Shown one piece after another: positions 1 to 8,757 of a stretch of DNA of 37,900 nt. The stretch comes from Nanobdellota archaeon (GTDB lineage Archaea; Nanobdellota; Nanobdellia; Parvarchaeales; Parvarchaeaceae): the NCBI GenBank assembly GCA_021818905.1, contig JAKASS010000001.1:79648-117547 (forward strand), read 5' to 3'. Each line of letters starts with the position of its first letter. Position 1 is the stretch's first letter. Made by a program: the position numbers and the translations under genes. Below the pieces are notes generated by a model. The model worked only from the letters and a program-made list of their open reading frames with translations, was not told the DNA's origin and made no database searches.

Positions 1-72
1 GGTGCTTTTTACAAGAGAAACGATTTCTTTACTGCCTAAGACGTTTTCTAAACCGTTTTTAGATTCTGGCAT
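1..72 (-). CDS. N-terminal fragment of a CDS running off the left edge (MPESKNGLENVLGSKEIVSLVKST...)
   Basis: ATG at 72 on the minus strand with an open frame to the window edge; product not identifiable. Confidence 0.5.
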   Translation of the reverse strand, partial: MPESKNGLENVLGSKEIVSLVKST

Positions 73-116
73 AATTTCTTATTATAGGGGCCCCCGACTA
101 TTTAAATTTTCTAAAT

Positions 117-1145
117 TTAAGATATCTCGGCTTTTCCTACTACTCTTAAAACTCTTATAGAGAGATCTTTGTTTATCAACGTCAATCTATCGTCTTTATC
201 GAAACAAAAGTTCTTATCAGATTCGAACGAGGCCGTAACTGCATCGTCTTCTCTCAATACATTGGTAAGAGAAAGGGTGGGGGTTTGCCAATTGCATATA
301 AGAGTTAACTTTACTCCGTCCCTTATTTCTTGCTTGTAAAGCTTGTTTACGTGGACTTTTATTTTTCCCTCTTTCACGTCTCTAAAGCTCTTGTTTTGTC
401 TTACTTCTACGCCTCTTGGAAGGTCCCATGGCCAAACTCCCTTTATTGCGATTCCTACCCTATCACCCGCTTCCGCAGATTGCGTCTCTTCCTGGTTTAT
501 CTGGATACCATTCACAGATATCTCTTTTGTGAAGGGGGCCGGTGCTAAGACGCCTTCGGTATGTATGCCGACTTTACCCGCTGCCAAAGTACCTACAGCA
601 ATGGAAAGGCCCTTAGATTCGAAAGCGTGGTCTATCAAAAGCTTAAATGGCTTGGTTATATTATTCGAATCATAATTCAGTGCTGAAAGCTTCGCTCTTA
701 TGTCTGCTATTGTTTGATCGCTGTTTATGTCGACTCGCATAACTTCAAAATTCTCCATAGACGTACCCTTCAGTAGCTCAGCAAGATTTTTTGTGAGTTT
801 ATCTAGTTCTCCACTTGTAGATATGTCGGCTTTTGTAATGCAGATTAAGCCCTGCTTTATTCCCATCGTATTAGCGAGTATAACTAGCTCACCTACCTGA
901 AAATTGATTCCGATATCCGGCGAAATACAAAAGACGATTGCGTCCGAGATGCTAAGCACAGAGGCTATAATAGTCGGCGCATCCATGTCGCCTGGCGTAT
1001 CTATAAGCGTTATGTTTTTCCCGCCATATTTGAATGAGAAGAAAGATACGTCTTCTTCGGCGCCTTTTCTTTGCTGAAGCTTATTAACAAGGGTTGTCTT
1101 TCCGGACTTATACGGTCCGATAACACTTACTGAAAGCGAATTCAT
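117..1145 (-). CDS. EF-Tu/SelB-like translational GTPase paralog (342 aa)
   Basis: G1 GPYKSGKTTL, G3 DTPGD, G4-like TKAD, followed by beta-rich EF-Tu domain-2/3-like sequence; short for a full EF-Tu. Confidence 0.75.
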   Translation of the reverse strand: MNSLSVSVIGPYKSGKTTLVNKLQQRKGAEEDVSFFSFKYGGKNITLIDTPGDMDAPTIIASVLSISDAIVFCISPDIGINFQVGELVILANTMGIKQGLICITKADISTSGELDKLTKNLAELLKGTSMENFEVMRVDINSDQTIADIRAKLSALNYDSNNITKPFKLLIDHAFESKGLSIAVGTLAAGKVGIHTEGVLAPAPFTKEISVNGIQINQEETQSAEAGDRVGIAIKGVWPWDLPRGVEVRQNKSFRDVKEGKIKVHVNKLYKQEIRDGVKLTLICNWQTPTLSLTNVLREDDAVTASFESDKNFCFDKDDRLTLINKDLSIRVLRVVGKAEIS

Positions 1146-1187
1146 ATTGCCTTTTTATGACTAACATTTAAATACTTTTCTTTGGCT

Positions 1188-1537
1188 ATCTCTTTTTCTG
1201 CGACCGACCCAGAATAATCAAAGCTGCCAAGCCGTATAACGCAACCGAGATTATATACAGATATAATGACCTCGGGCTTGGGAAGTAGACTGCTGTCAAA
1301 GTTATCAGCACGCCGAAAGCCACCAAAAAACCCGCAACTATGGTCTGAAATAACCTCAATAGCTTCATCGACTTTGGTATAAGCCCTTTTGTCAATTCAA
1401 ACGATGCAAATTTGTGGCATTTCTAACACCGCATGTAAACGATAATGGCCAAGTCTTATCACCGCCACCGAAGCACCTAGTATGAATTTATATTTGAAGC
1501 TTTTCTTGCACTTTGGGCACGTTACCGTAGTTTCCAT
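1188..1537 (-). pseudogene. Disrupted zinc-ribbon + two-TM membrane protein (two out-of-frame pieces)
   Basis: Frame A from ATG 1537: METTVTCPKCKKSFKYKFILGASVAVIRLGHYRL...stop at 1397. Frame B: KCHKFASFELTKGLIPKS + two hydrophobic segments, ending near 1186. The two frames look like halves of one protein. Confidence 0.5.
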
Positions 1538-1539
1538 AA

Positions 1540-2457
1540 TCACATTTGGATTATATCGAGATCGTTTGGCAACGAGATTTCTGCAGGTAAGTGAAGCTTT
1601 TTCTTTAGTTCATCTATCTCAGAATTCATTAACTTTGTGTCTTCGTATCTTTGACTTGTATGCACGAGATAGACTTTCTTTACATTAGCGAGCTTAGCTA
1701 TCCTTAACGCATCACTTACTGTAAGATGAGAAAAGTTACTGGCCTTTTCCTGAAGAGCAGAGGAAAATGTGGCTTCTATCACCAATACGTCTGCGCCTTT
1801 AGCAAATTTTGCGAGATTCTTTTCGTAGGATAAATCTGTTAAATAAACGAACGACTTTCCTCTTTTCAGATAGGTAAACTCTTTTGCTTTTAAGAGCTTC
1901 CCCTTGTATCTTACGTTTTTACCTTTTTTTAGCACCTTAAGGAATGGTCCCGGTTTTATCCCCTCCTTTTTCAGAACGTCCCGCTTTATATTGAAAACAT
2001 CGTCTTCTTTTAATTTGTAGCCCAAACATTTGACAGAATGTTTTACATTCATGCCGTATACCGAATATTTTCCTATTTTCTCTATAAGCTTTTCTCTTTT
2101 TAGATCTAACGAGCGAGATTTTATCTGAAGATTCGGGTAGAATTTATAAGTCTGTAAAATATGTTTTATACTCGCATTTGTGCCTAGCGGTCCGATTATG
2201 TTTACCGGTTCTGACCTTCTCATCATATTCAGACTTTGAAGCACGCCGCCTATGCCTAGTGAATGGTCTCCATGCCAGTGTGTAACAAATATGTAGTCTA
2301 TGGCCGGGCTGAGATTAGCTATTCTTATCTGCCTCTGGGTTCCTTCTCCACAATCAAAAAGAACTTTTTTACCGTCCAAATTGAAATAAATCGAAGGGTG
2401 GTTTCTGGTTTTTGTCGGAAACGCAGACGATGTGCCAAGTATAGTTATTTTATCCAT
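1540..2457 (-). CDS. rnz: Ribonuclease Z
   Basis: N-term ILGTSSAFPTKTRNHPSIYF, HWHGDHSLG metal motif, VLIEATF, HTSQRY; RNase Z architecture. Confidence 0.92.
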   Translation of the reverse strand: MDKITILGTSSAFPTKTRNHPSIYFNLDGKKVLFDCGEGTQRQIRIANLSPAIDYIFVTHWHGDHSLGIGGVLQSLNMMRRSEPVNIIGPLGTNASIKHILQTYKFYPNLQIKSRSLDLKREKLIEKIGKYSVYGMNVKHSVKCLGYKLKEDDVFNIKRDVLKKEGIKPGPFLKVLKKGKNVRYKGKLLKAKEFTYLKRGKSFVYLTDLSYEKNLAKFAKGADVLVIEATFSSALQEKASNFSHLTVSDALRIAKLANVKKVYLVHTSQRYEDTKLMNSEIDELKKKLHLPAEISLPNDLDIIQM

Positions 2458-3274
2458 AAAAGACTCTTTGAAAGTTTTCCCACATCTTTTCTTTCAGTTC
2501 CACTTCGCCCATATCCCGTAAGGCTGCTACATAATTTAATAGCTTCCGGATATTTAATGGCGTATTCATCTTATCATCCGGACTAAGGGCGGGGGAATCC
2601 GTTTCCAAGAAAAGCCTATCCATCGCTATTTTCTTTATGAGGTTGTCGCGTTTAAACCTCATAAAACCCGTGGAGACACTGATATACGCGCCTCTGTCTA
2701 CCGCTTTTTCATATTGCAGCTGGTTGCCTTCGAAGTTGTGTATTATTATCTTTGTTTCGAACGATGCAATTATCCTTAAAAGCTCGTCCATCGATTTTCT
2801 GCTGTGGACTATACAGACTTTTCGTCTGAGTTCAGCCAGCTCCAATATCTCCGAGAATATTCTGCCCTGAAGCAGTTTTTGCGATTCGTCCTTGCCTCTA
2901 TAATCAAGACCTACTTCAGAGACAGCGAAAGCCTCATTAAGGTGCGCGGCTAGATAATCCACTCCGCCCTTTGCCTTTGCTTCACCTATCGCTGCTATTA
3001 CGTTGGGGTGAAGTCCAATGCATGGCAAAAAATTCGGGTGTTTTAACGCTTCGCTGAGTATCCCCGAGTCCTCGTCGGGCTCTTCTCCAGCGTTAAGCAC
3101 TATAAAGTCTGCTAGTTCCGAGTATAATCTGTCCCTGGACCCGTCAAATGCCTTATCGTTGATGTGTGCGTGGATATCCAAAAATTTTGCTTCCGTATTA
3201 GCGTTAAAACCCTCTTTAAATAATAAGTTTGATAAGCTTTTATACCTGCCATCTTCATAATTATTACTGAACAT
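2450..3274 (-). CDS. TatD family metal-dependent hydrolase
   Basis: FLDIHAHIND, IGLHPN, VSEVGLDYRG, HNFEG, ETDSPALSP motifs. Confidence 0.88.
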   Translation of the reverse strand: MFSNNYEDGRYKSLSNLLFKEGFNANTEAKFLDIHAHINDKAFDGSRDRLYSELADFIVLNAGEEPDEDSGILSEALKHPNFLPCIGLHPNVIAAIGEAKAKGGVDYLAAHLNEAFAVSEVGLDYRGKDESQKLLQGRIFSEILELAELRRKVCIVHSRKSMDELLRIIASFETKIIIHNFEGNQLQYEKAVDRGAYISVSTGFMRFKRDNLIKKIAMDRLFLETDSPALSPDDKMNTPLNIRKLLNYVAALRDMGEVELKEKMWENFQRVFYG

Positions 3275-3536
3275 GGAATTTGATGATACGGTAGCCTATT
3301 CGGTATAAATTTTCACGTTCGCAACCGGATAAACTGCCTCAGTGAGACCATCCTGAACGTTATGCCTTGGCGGTTCATAGCAGGAAAATAGAGGGGACTG
3401 GCAATTATATGCGTTTTAGATGAATGCCAGAACATTTTGATGAGGATGTGGTAACCTGTAGTGATACTGGCAGGTGGATATTCTAGATTTTTATAAGGAA
3501 AAAATTATTTAATAAAAGGAAAGTAATAGGAGATAT

Positions 3537-3608
3537 GCCTCTGTAGCTCAGTGGTAGAGCACATCACTTGTAATGATGGGGTCGAGGGTTCAATCCCCTC
3601 CAGAGGCT
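3537..3608 (+). tRNA. tRNA-Thr (TGT anticodon)
   Basis: GCCTCTG acceptor pairs CAGAGGC; anticodon stem CATCA/TGATG with loop CTTGTAA; T-arm GAGGGTTCAATCCCCTC; no encoded CCA. Confidence 0.95.
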
Positions 3609-3614
3609 TTAAAG

Positions 3615-4214
3615 TTAAAATTTTGCCAAAGCAAAAATATTGATCCAGACGTCTCCGTCATTACCTGTATTTGTATAAGAGTCTATCAGGTTAAAATCTT
3701 TTTCGACTAGTTTCTCAAATTCCCCCTTACTGTAGTAAGAGAAGAATCTTTTTGTGCCATCTGGATAAACCTTTATCTCGTCACCGAAACCCTCTTTCAA
3801 GCTTATAAAAATGACTCCTCCCTTCCTCAACACCCTTCTGAATTCCGTAAGTACTTTTCCCACTTCTGATCTTTTTATATGCAAAAGACTTGCGTTGGCC
3901 CAAAGTCCATCGAAATGACCAGAATCGAACTCAAGTTCCTTCATGTCCATCTTCCTAAAATCGCCTTCTGTAAATCTTTTCCTTGCTTCTGCGAGCATGC
4001 CTTTGGATCTGTCCACACCGATTACATCGCAACCTTTCTCCATAAAATACTGGGTGTCTCTGCCCGGGCCGCAGCCAACATCAAGAATCTTTTTACCCTT
4101 GCAAAGTTTAAGGAATTCGCTATATTTTCTTATAAAACTCTCATCGGCAGTTATATGTTTTTCGGCGTATTTGTGTGCTATCTTATCGTAGGTAGAAATA
4201 GTTGGATCAAGCAT
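3615..4214 (-). CDS. Class I SAM-dependent methyltransferase
   Basis: ILDVGCGPGRDTQYF motif I, VIGVDRS, FDGLWANASLLHI. Confidence 0.88.
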   Translation of the reverse strand: MLDPTISTYDKIAHKYAEKHITADESFIRKYSEFLKLCKGKKILDVGCGPGRDTQYFMEKGCDVIGVDRSKGMLAEARKRFTEGDFRKMDMKELEFDSGHFDGLWANASLLHIKRSEVGKVLTEFRRVLRKGGVIFISLKEGFGDEIKVYPDGTKRFFSYYSKGEFEKLVEKDFNLIDSYTNTGNDGDVWINIFALAKF

Positions 4215-4230
4215 ACTTGTTACTTTACTG

Positions 4231-5160
4231 TTACCCAGACGCTGCGATTTTCGTCTTTATCTGGTTGACTACGTTCTGTACGTTATCTTGCCCGCCTATG
4301 GCTGCTAAACCGGCTGCCGAAAGACCCGCCATCCCGCCAAGCGCGCCCATACCTTGCATAAATTGCATAGGTAATACTATCTTTGAAGAACTTGATTCTC
4401 CCATCTGTTTTAACGCCTGTAGGTATAGATACATCATAGACCTGTCATCCAAAGCATGTCCTCCTTCACCTACAGCTTCCATCACTATTTTCTGTGCATC
4501 AGCTTTGAATCTCTGTGCTTGAAGAAGGTTCGCGGCTATCTCTGGCTGTTGCATAGCTGTGATTACCTCGTCTGGAGGTGCTATGGTTCTTATCTGCACG
4601 GTTGGAACGTCGATTCCCCACTTCCATGTAAGGTGCCTTATCGAGTCTGCCAAAACGTCGTTGAGTTTATCTAAATTGCCAAAAAGTTGTCTCATCGTGA
4701 ACGAAGAAATCGCATTTCTTATCGCCGATTGAACTAGATTGCTAAGCCCCTGGCCATAATTGTCTATCTGTAATGTAGCTTTCTCCGGATCTGTTATCTG
4801 ATAATATATCGTGCCTTCAAGGCCCAATTTTATGTCATCCTGGGTAAATACTTCCTGTGAACTTATGTCCATCATCTTGACACGGACATCAACCCTTTGA
4901 TATTCTGACTCAAATCCTGGAACGACAATCACCCAACCTGGACCTACAACCCTGTTGAATTTGCCTAAACGGAATATTATACCCCTCTCAAACTGGCTGT
5001 ATTGTTTAACGGAAAACACTAAAAATATGATAAGTAATATAACAAATATCAATATGTAGACCGCAGGCAGCAATGCTGGGGCGGCGACAACGACAAACAC
5101 CACCAATAAAAGCAATACAACGATGCCTAACAATACCCCCCAAAATTCGCCTGGACTCAT
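4231..5160 (-). CDS. SPFH/stomatin (slipin)-like membrane protein
   Basis: N-terminal TM segments; QFERGIIFRLGKFNRVVGPGWVIVVPGF; VRVKMMDISSQEVFTQDDIKLGLEGTIYYQI; typical slipin core. Confidence 0.9.
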   Translation of the reverse strand: MSPGEFWGVLLGIVVLLLLVVFVVVAAPALLPAVYILIFVILLIIFLVFSVKQYSQFERGIIFRLGKFNRVVGPGWVIVVPGFESEYQRVDVRVKMMDISSQEVFTQDDIKLGLEGTIYYQITDPEKATLQIDNYGQGLSNLVQSAIRNAISSFTMRQLFGNLDKLNDVLADSIRHLTWKWGIDVPTVQIRTIAPPDEVITAMQQPEIAANLLQAQRFKADAQKIVMEAVGEGGHALDDRSMMYLYLQALKQMGESSSSKIVLPMQFMQGMGALGGMAGLSAAGLAAIGGQDNVQNVVNQIKTKIAASG

Positions 5161-5253
5161 ATTATTATTAGATTACATCGCTATATTAAAGTTTACTGAG
5201 TAATTTAATCACTGTTTTTTCGACGTGATAATCTAATTTTAAGTATTTATATT

Positions 5254-6309
5254 ATGGGTTATCTTAGAAACTATAGAGACACACTATATATGATAATTTT
5301 TAGTGCCGCTACAGCAGGTTCTAATCGTCCCGCGCTCGAAAACGCGGTGTTAAAGCTGGCCGCAAAAGACGGTAAAAAACTAAAAATCATAAATTTCATC
5401 GATGAGATGATAAAAAGCGCAAAAGACCTGAATAAATTTATAAGTCCTGCGACGCTCCCAAATCTAGACATAAAAACGCTTGAAATCTTGAAAAAGAGCG
5501 CTTTCCATAACATACGCGACCAGATAAAGGAAGCCCCTTCTTACGATTATCTTATAGACGGACATATGTCATTTTGGTGGAAAAGTGGGCCAATAAATCT
5601 TTTGAACGTCAACGATTTTAATGAGGTAACTCCGGATTTTTTTATAACGGTAATCTCCATGCCGGAAGACGTGCTGAAGTCGCTCAGCAGCAAAAAAGAA
5701 TGGATTGACAAGGACATAGATAGCTATGAGATAGCTATCTGGTCAGAGCTTGAAATATACACGACGGATCTCATAAGCGAGGCGCTTAATAAAAAGAATT
5801 ATCTGATTGCGGTAGGAGAAGACCCGCATACGCTTTATGATCTTATGTACGCCCCGCACAAGCCTAAGGTTTACATAAGTTTCAGCATGGAACACCGGGA
5901 TACGAGCTATGACCGGCTTGACAAGTTCATAGGGAAATTGAAGAAGCATTCAATAGTTTTCAACCCGCGTAAACTAGACATAGGCGCCTATCACCAAGTT
6001 GCGGATCAAAGATTAAAAGCGATAATATTCAATCAGACGGTTAGAAGGGATTACCATCTTATTGACCAGTCTGATCTGGTTGTAATACACATGTCGACGC
6101 TAGTTTATTCTAGTGGCGTGGATAGCGAAAGGATGCATGCACATACCAATGGAAAGCCGGTTTTGCTCTATTTCCCATTCGAAAGATACAGTCCGTTCAC
6201 CCCATACTTCGTTGACAAGATGTACAAAGATGAAAATGAGATAATAAAAGACGTCGCTAAGATCTCAAAAGATGCAATCGCAAGCGGCAGGAAAAGATCT
6301 AAACAATAA
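5254..6309 (+). CDS. Two-domain protein: degenerate archaeal adenylate-kinase-like (AdkA-like) N-domain fused to nucleoside 2-deoxyribosyltransferase-like C-domain
   Basis: N-term MIIFSAATAGSNRPALENA in P-loop position without GKT; LKIINFIDEM...YDYLIDGHMSFWW layout like AdkA; C-term RRDYHLIDQSDLVVIHM...SSGVDSERMHAHTNGKPVLLYFP like NDT families. Confidence 0.6.
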   Translation: MGYLRNYRDTLYMIIFSAATAGSNRPALENAVLKLAAKDGKKLKIINFIDEMIKSAKDLNKFISPATLPNLDIKTLEILKKSAFHNIRDQIKEAPSYDYLIDGHMSFWWKSGPINLLNVNDFNEVTPDFFITVISMPEDVLKSLSSKKEWIDKDIDSYEIAIWSELEIYTTDLISEALNKKNYLIAVGEDPHTLYDLMYAPHKPKVYISFSMEHRDTSYDRLDKFIGKLKKHSIVFNPRKLDIGAYHQVADQRLKAIIFNQTVRRDYHLIDQSDLVVIHMSTLVYSSGVDSERMHAHTNGKPVLLYFPFERYSPFTPYFVDKMYKDENEIIKDVAKISKDAIASGRKRSKQ

Positions 6310-7015
6310 TAAGATCTGTGCTTAGCCTTCTAGTTAGTTTAGCATATCTCATCAACCCGTTCTTTCTTATCACATCCGTGCTGCCGATATATCTGTTAAA
6401 TTTTGGGAAGGCTATGCCGTATCTTACTTCCGATTCTTTATACCTCGTTTTCGGAAGTTTGATGTCAAAAAGGGACCAGCAGTCTTTCTTGTATACGACA
6501 CCATTATTGTCTACGGTGGTAACCGAGGGATGCAAGTGCCCGAAACACAAAGTTTTTACCTTCGACGCTACATCTTTTGAAGGTAATGTGTGCCCGTGCA
6601 GGAAACCCAGATCCTTGTATACGAATTCGTTTAAGAGCTTTACATTCTCTAGTCTATTTGTAAGCTTGAAAAGCCCGCCGTCGTGGTTTCCTTTGGTTAT
6701 TATTATCTCTTCAAATTTTGAGGACAGCCTCGCCAAAACCGTAAAAAGAATGCCTCCTTCTCTGGGCGAAATCTCGGTATAACCCGACCTTATATCACCC
6801 AACATTATAAGCTTCTTAGAACCCAAGGATAAGATTTCCTTTGTAAGTTCTTCTGTCTTGCTATGTACATTGTAACCCTTCATGTTTAGTTCTTCTTCGA
6901 AGCCGAGATGTAAATCACCTATTATAGCATATTCATCCATTAAACCGGCCCCGAGGTTTTTCTTTATTTTAAACGGTATATTGTCTATTTCCACAATTCT
7001 ATATGAAAACCGCAT
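6299..7015 (-). CDS. Calcineurin-like metallophosphoesterase
   Basis: IIGDLHLGFEEEL, MLGDIRSG, ITKGNHDGG, FLHGHTLP, CFGHLHPS. Confidence 0.88.
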   Translation of the reverse strand: MRFSYRIVEIDNIPFKIKKNLGAGLMDEYAIIGDLHLGFEEELNMKGYNVHSKTEELTKEILSLGSKKLIMLGDIRSGYTEISPREGGILFTVLARLSSKFEEIIITKGNHDGGLFKLTNRLENVKLLNEFVYKDLGFLHGHTLPSKDVASKVKTLCFGHLHPSVTTVDNNGVVYKKDCWSLFDIKLPKTRYKESEVRYGIAFPKFNRYIGSTDVIRKNGLMRYAKLTRRLSTDLIIV

Positions 7016-7094
7016 TTTAAATCAATGAGCGCAAAATTTTGCCAACGTTTCGTTAAACGCTTTTAAATACGAAAAACATAATAAAAAGAGTTAT

Positions 7095-7799
7095 ATGAAA
7101 GTCCCGAGGTCTAGAAGACGCGGAAAGAGCAGGGTATTCAGAGTAAATGATTTCAGAGCCGTAGGCACGTCTAAAATCATAAAAGGCGATAAGCCTATGA
7201 ATGCCAAGATAACAAGATTTGTACACGATGCTTATAGAACCGCTCCCCTTATGGAGATAAAGTTTGAAGACGGAGCTACGACACTCCTACCTGCTTTTGG
7301 TGGCGCCTACGTCGGTAAAATAATAACATATCTAAAAGAGGGGCCGACTTCGGACGGCGACATAAGAAGACTAAAGGATGTTTCTCCGGGAACCGAAGTA
7401 TATAACATAGAACTAAAACCAAACGATGGCGGAAAACTTGTAAGGGCCGGCGGCTTGAATGCAAAAATAATCGAAAGCACGGCTGATAGAGTTACATTGT
7501 CGTTACCAAGTGGCTCTTCTGTAAATCTTGACCCAAACTGCAGAGTCATAGTAGGAAAAATCGCAAATGGGGGCAGAACTGAGAAACCTTTTTATAAGGC
7601 TGGAAATAAATACCATTTAATCAGGGCGAGAGGAAGATACTGGCCAATGAACGCGGCCGTAGCGATGAACGCTTACGAACATAAGTTTGGCGGAAAAAGA
7701 AGAAGCACGCAGCACAAGGCAAAAACTTCTTCTAGAAGAGCCTCGCCAGGTGGAAAAGTCGGTGCAATAGCGCCTAGAAGAACAGGTGCAAGGAGCTAA
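7095..7799 (+). CDS. rpl2: Large ribosomal subunit protein uL2
   Basis: GRARGRYWPMNAAVAMN-like motif (RARGRYWPMNAAVAMNAYEHKFGG) and C-terminal basic tail. Confidence 0.93.
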   Translation: MKVPRSRRRGKSRVFRVNDFRAVGTSKIIKGDKPMNAKITRFVHDAYRTAPLMEIKFEDGATTLLPAFGGAYVGKIITYLKEGPTSDGDIRRLKDVSPGTEVYNIELKPNDGGKLVRAGGLNAKIIESTADRVTLSLPSGSSVNLDPNCRVIVGKIANGGRTEKPFYKAGNKYHLIRARGRYWPMNAAVAMNAYEHKFGGKRRSTQHKAKTSSRRASPGGKVGAIAPRRTGARS

Positions 7800-7800
7800 A

Positions 7801-8190
7801 ATGGTAGAAACTTATATTTACAGGGGAAAGACGATAGAACAATTAAAAGCCATGAGTAATGAAGAGCTCGCCAAAATAGCAAACTCAGACGTAAGAAGGA
7901 TACTTAAAAACGGTTTTTCTAAAGAAGAAAAAATATTGTTGACAAAGATAGCAAAAAGAGCAAAGGCTAAAAAAACTATAAGGACACACATAAGAGAGAT
8001 GCTTATCTTGCCTAATTTTGTAGGTCTTACATTCGGGGTGCACAACGGAAAAGAATTTGTGCCTGTCGAAATAAAGCCGCAGATGGTCTTCCATAGGCTG
8101 GGGGAATATTCTTTGACGACTAAGCAGGTCAAGCATGGTATGCCAGGACTAAGAGCTACACGTTCAAGTGGCTTCGTGCCTATTAAATAA
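7801..8190 (+). CDS. rps19: Small ribosomal subunit protein uS19
   Basis: KTIRTHIREMLILPNFVGLTFGVHNGKEFVPVEI; ATG at 7801 preferred over the GTG at 7786 because of the upstream AGGAGC. Confidence 0.92.
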   Translation: MVETYIYRGKTIEQLKAMSNEELAKIANSDVRRILKNGFSKEEKILLTKIAKRAKAKKTIRTHIREMLILPNFVGLTFGVHNGKEFVPVEIKPQMVFHRLGEYSLTTKQVKHGMPGLRATRSSGFVPIK

Positions 8191-8195
8191 ATGAT

Positions 8196-8753
8196 ATGTT
8201 AACAAAAGTCAGCGCAAACAGAGAAGGAATGGGGATATCCTTAAAGCACACGCATGAGATAATGGTGGCTATAACAAACAAAACTGCAAGCAAAGCAATA
8301 GAATATCTGAAGAACGTCCAAGCGAAGAAAAATTTTGTTCCTTTCAAAAGATATCCAAGCAAAGGTCACAAGGCTGGAGTACCTGCGGGCTATCCTATGA
8401 AGGCTAGTAAATATGTTATAGAAGTTCTTAATGAATTAAGGTTTAATGCAAAGGCTATCGGCGGTGATGTCGATAAGGTGATCGTGTCTGGTTTTGACCT
8501 GGGCAGGGCCGCTTACCCGCGAATGAGGGGCGGCGGAACATACAAGCAAGGAAAAAGAACTAATCTTAGAATTTTTGGAATGGTAGAAGCTGAAAAGCCA
8601 AAGGCAAGGGAAGAGAAACCTGTTAAGACCGAGGGAGAAAAGCCAGCGGAGCCTAATGCAGAAGAGAAGAAAACCGAGGATACAAAAAAAGAGATTCTGA
8701 CGCCGGGAGAAGAAAAATTGGTAGAAGAGGCTGCAGTATCTGTAAAAAACTAA
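8196..8753 (+). CDS. rpl22: Large ribosomal subunit protein uL22 with long acidic/Lys-Glu C-terminal tail
   Basis: ANREGMGISLKHTHEI..., AYPRMRGGGTYKQGKRTNLRIFG; about 55-residue charged extension. Confidence 0.88.
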   Translation: MLTKVSANREGMGISLKHTHEIMVAITNKTASKAIEYLKNVQAKKNFVPFKRYPSKGHKAGVPAGYPMKASKYVIEVLNELRFNAKAIGGDVDKVIVSGFDLGRAAYPRMRGGGTYKQGKRTNLRIFGMVEAEKPKAREEKPVKTEGEKPAEPNAEEKKTEDTKKEILTPGEEKLVEEAAVSVKN

Positions 8754-8757
8754 ATAT

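Noticed and set aside
330-675. Plus-strand ORFs of 72 and 110 aa
   Set aside because: Antisense to the EF-Tu-like GTPase gene
1482-1688. Plus-strand 68-aa ORF
   Set aside because: Antisense to the end of RNase Z and the split zinc-ribbon gene; no motif
3434-3475. C/D-box sRNA candidate (TGATGAGG ... TAGTGATA)
   Set aside because: C-box-like sequences are present but no properly spaced D/D' boxes could be found
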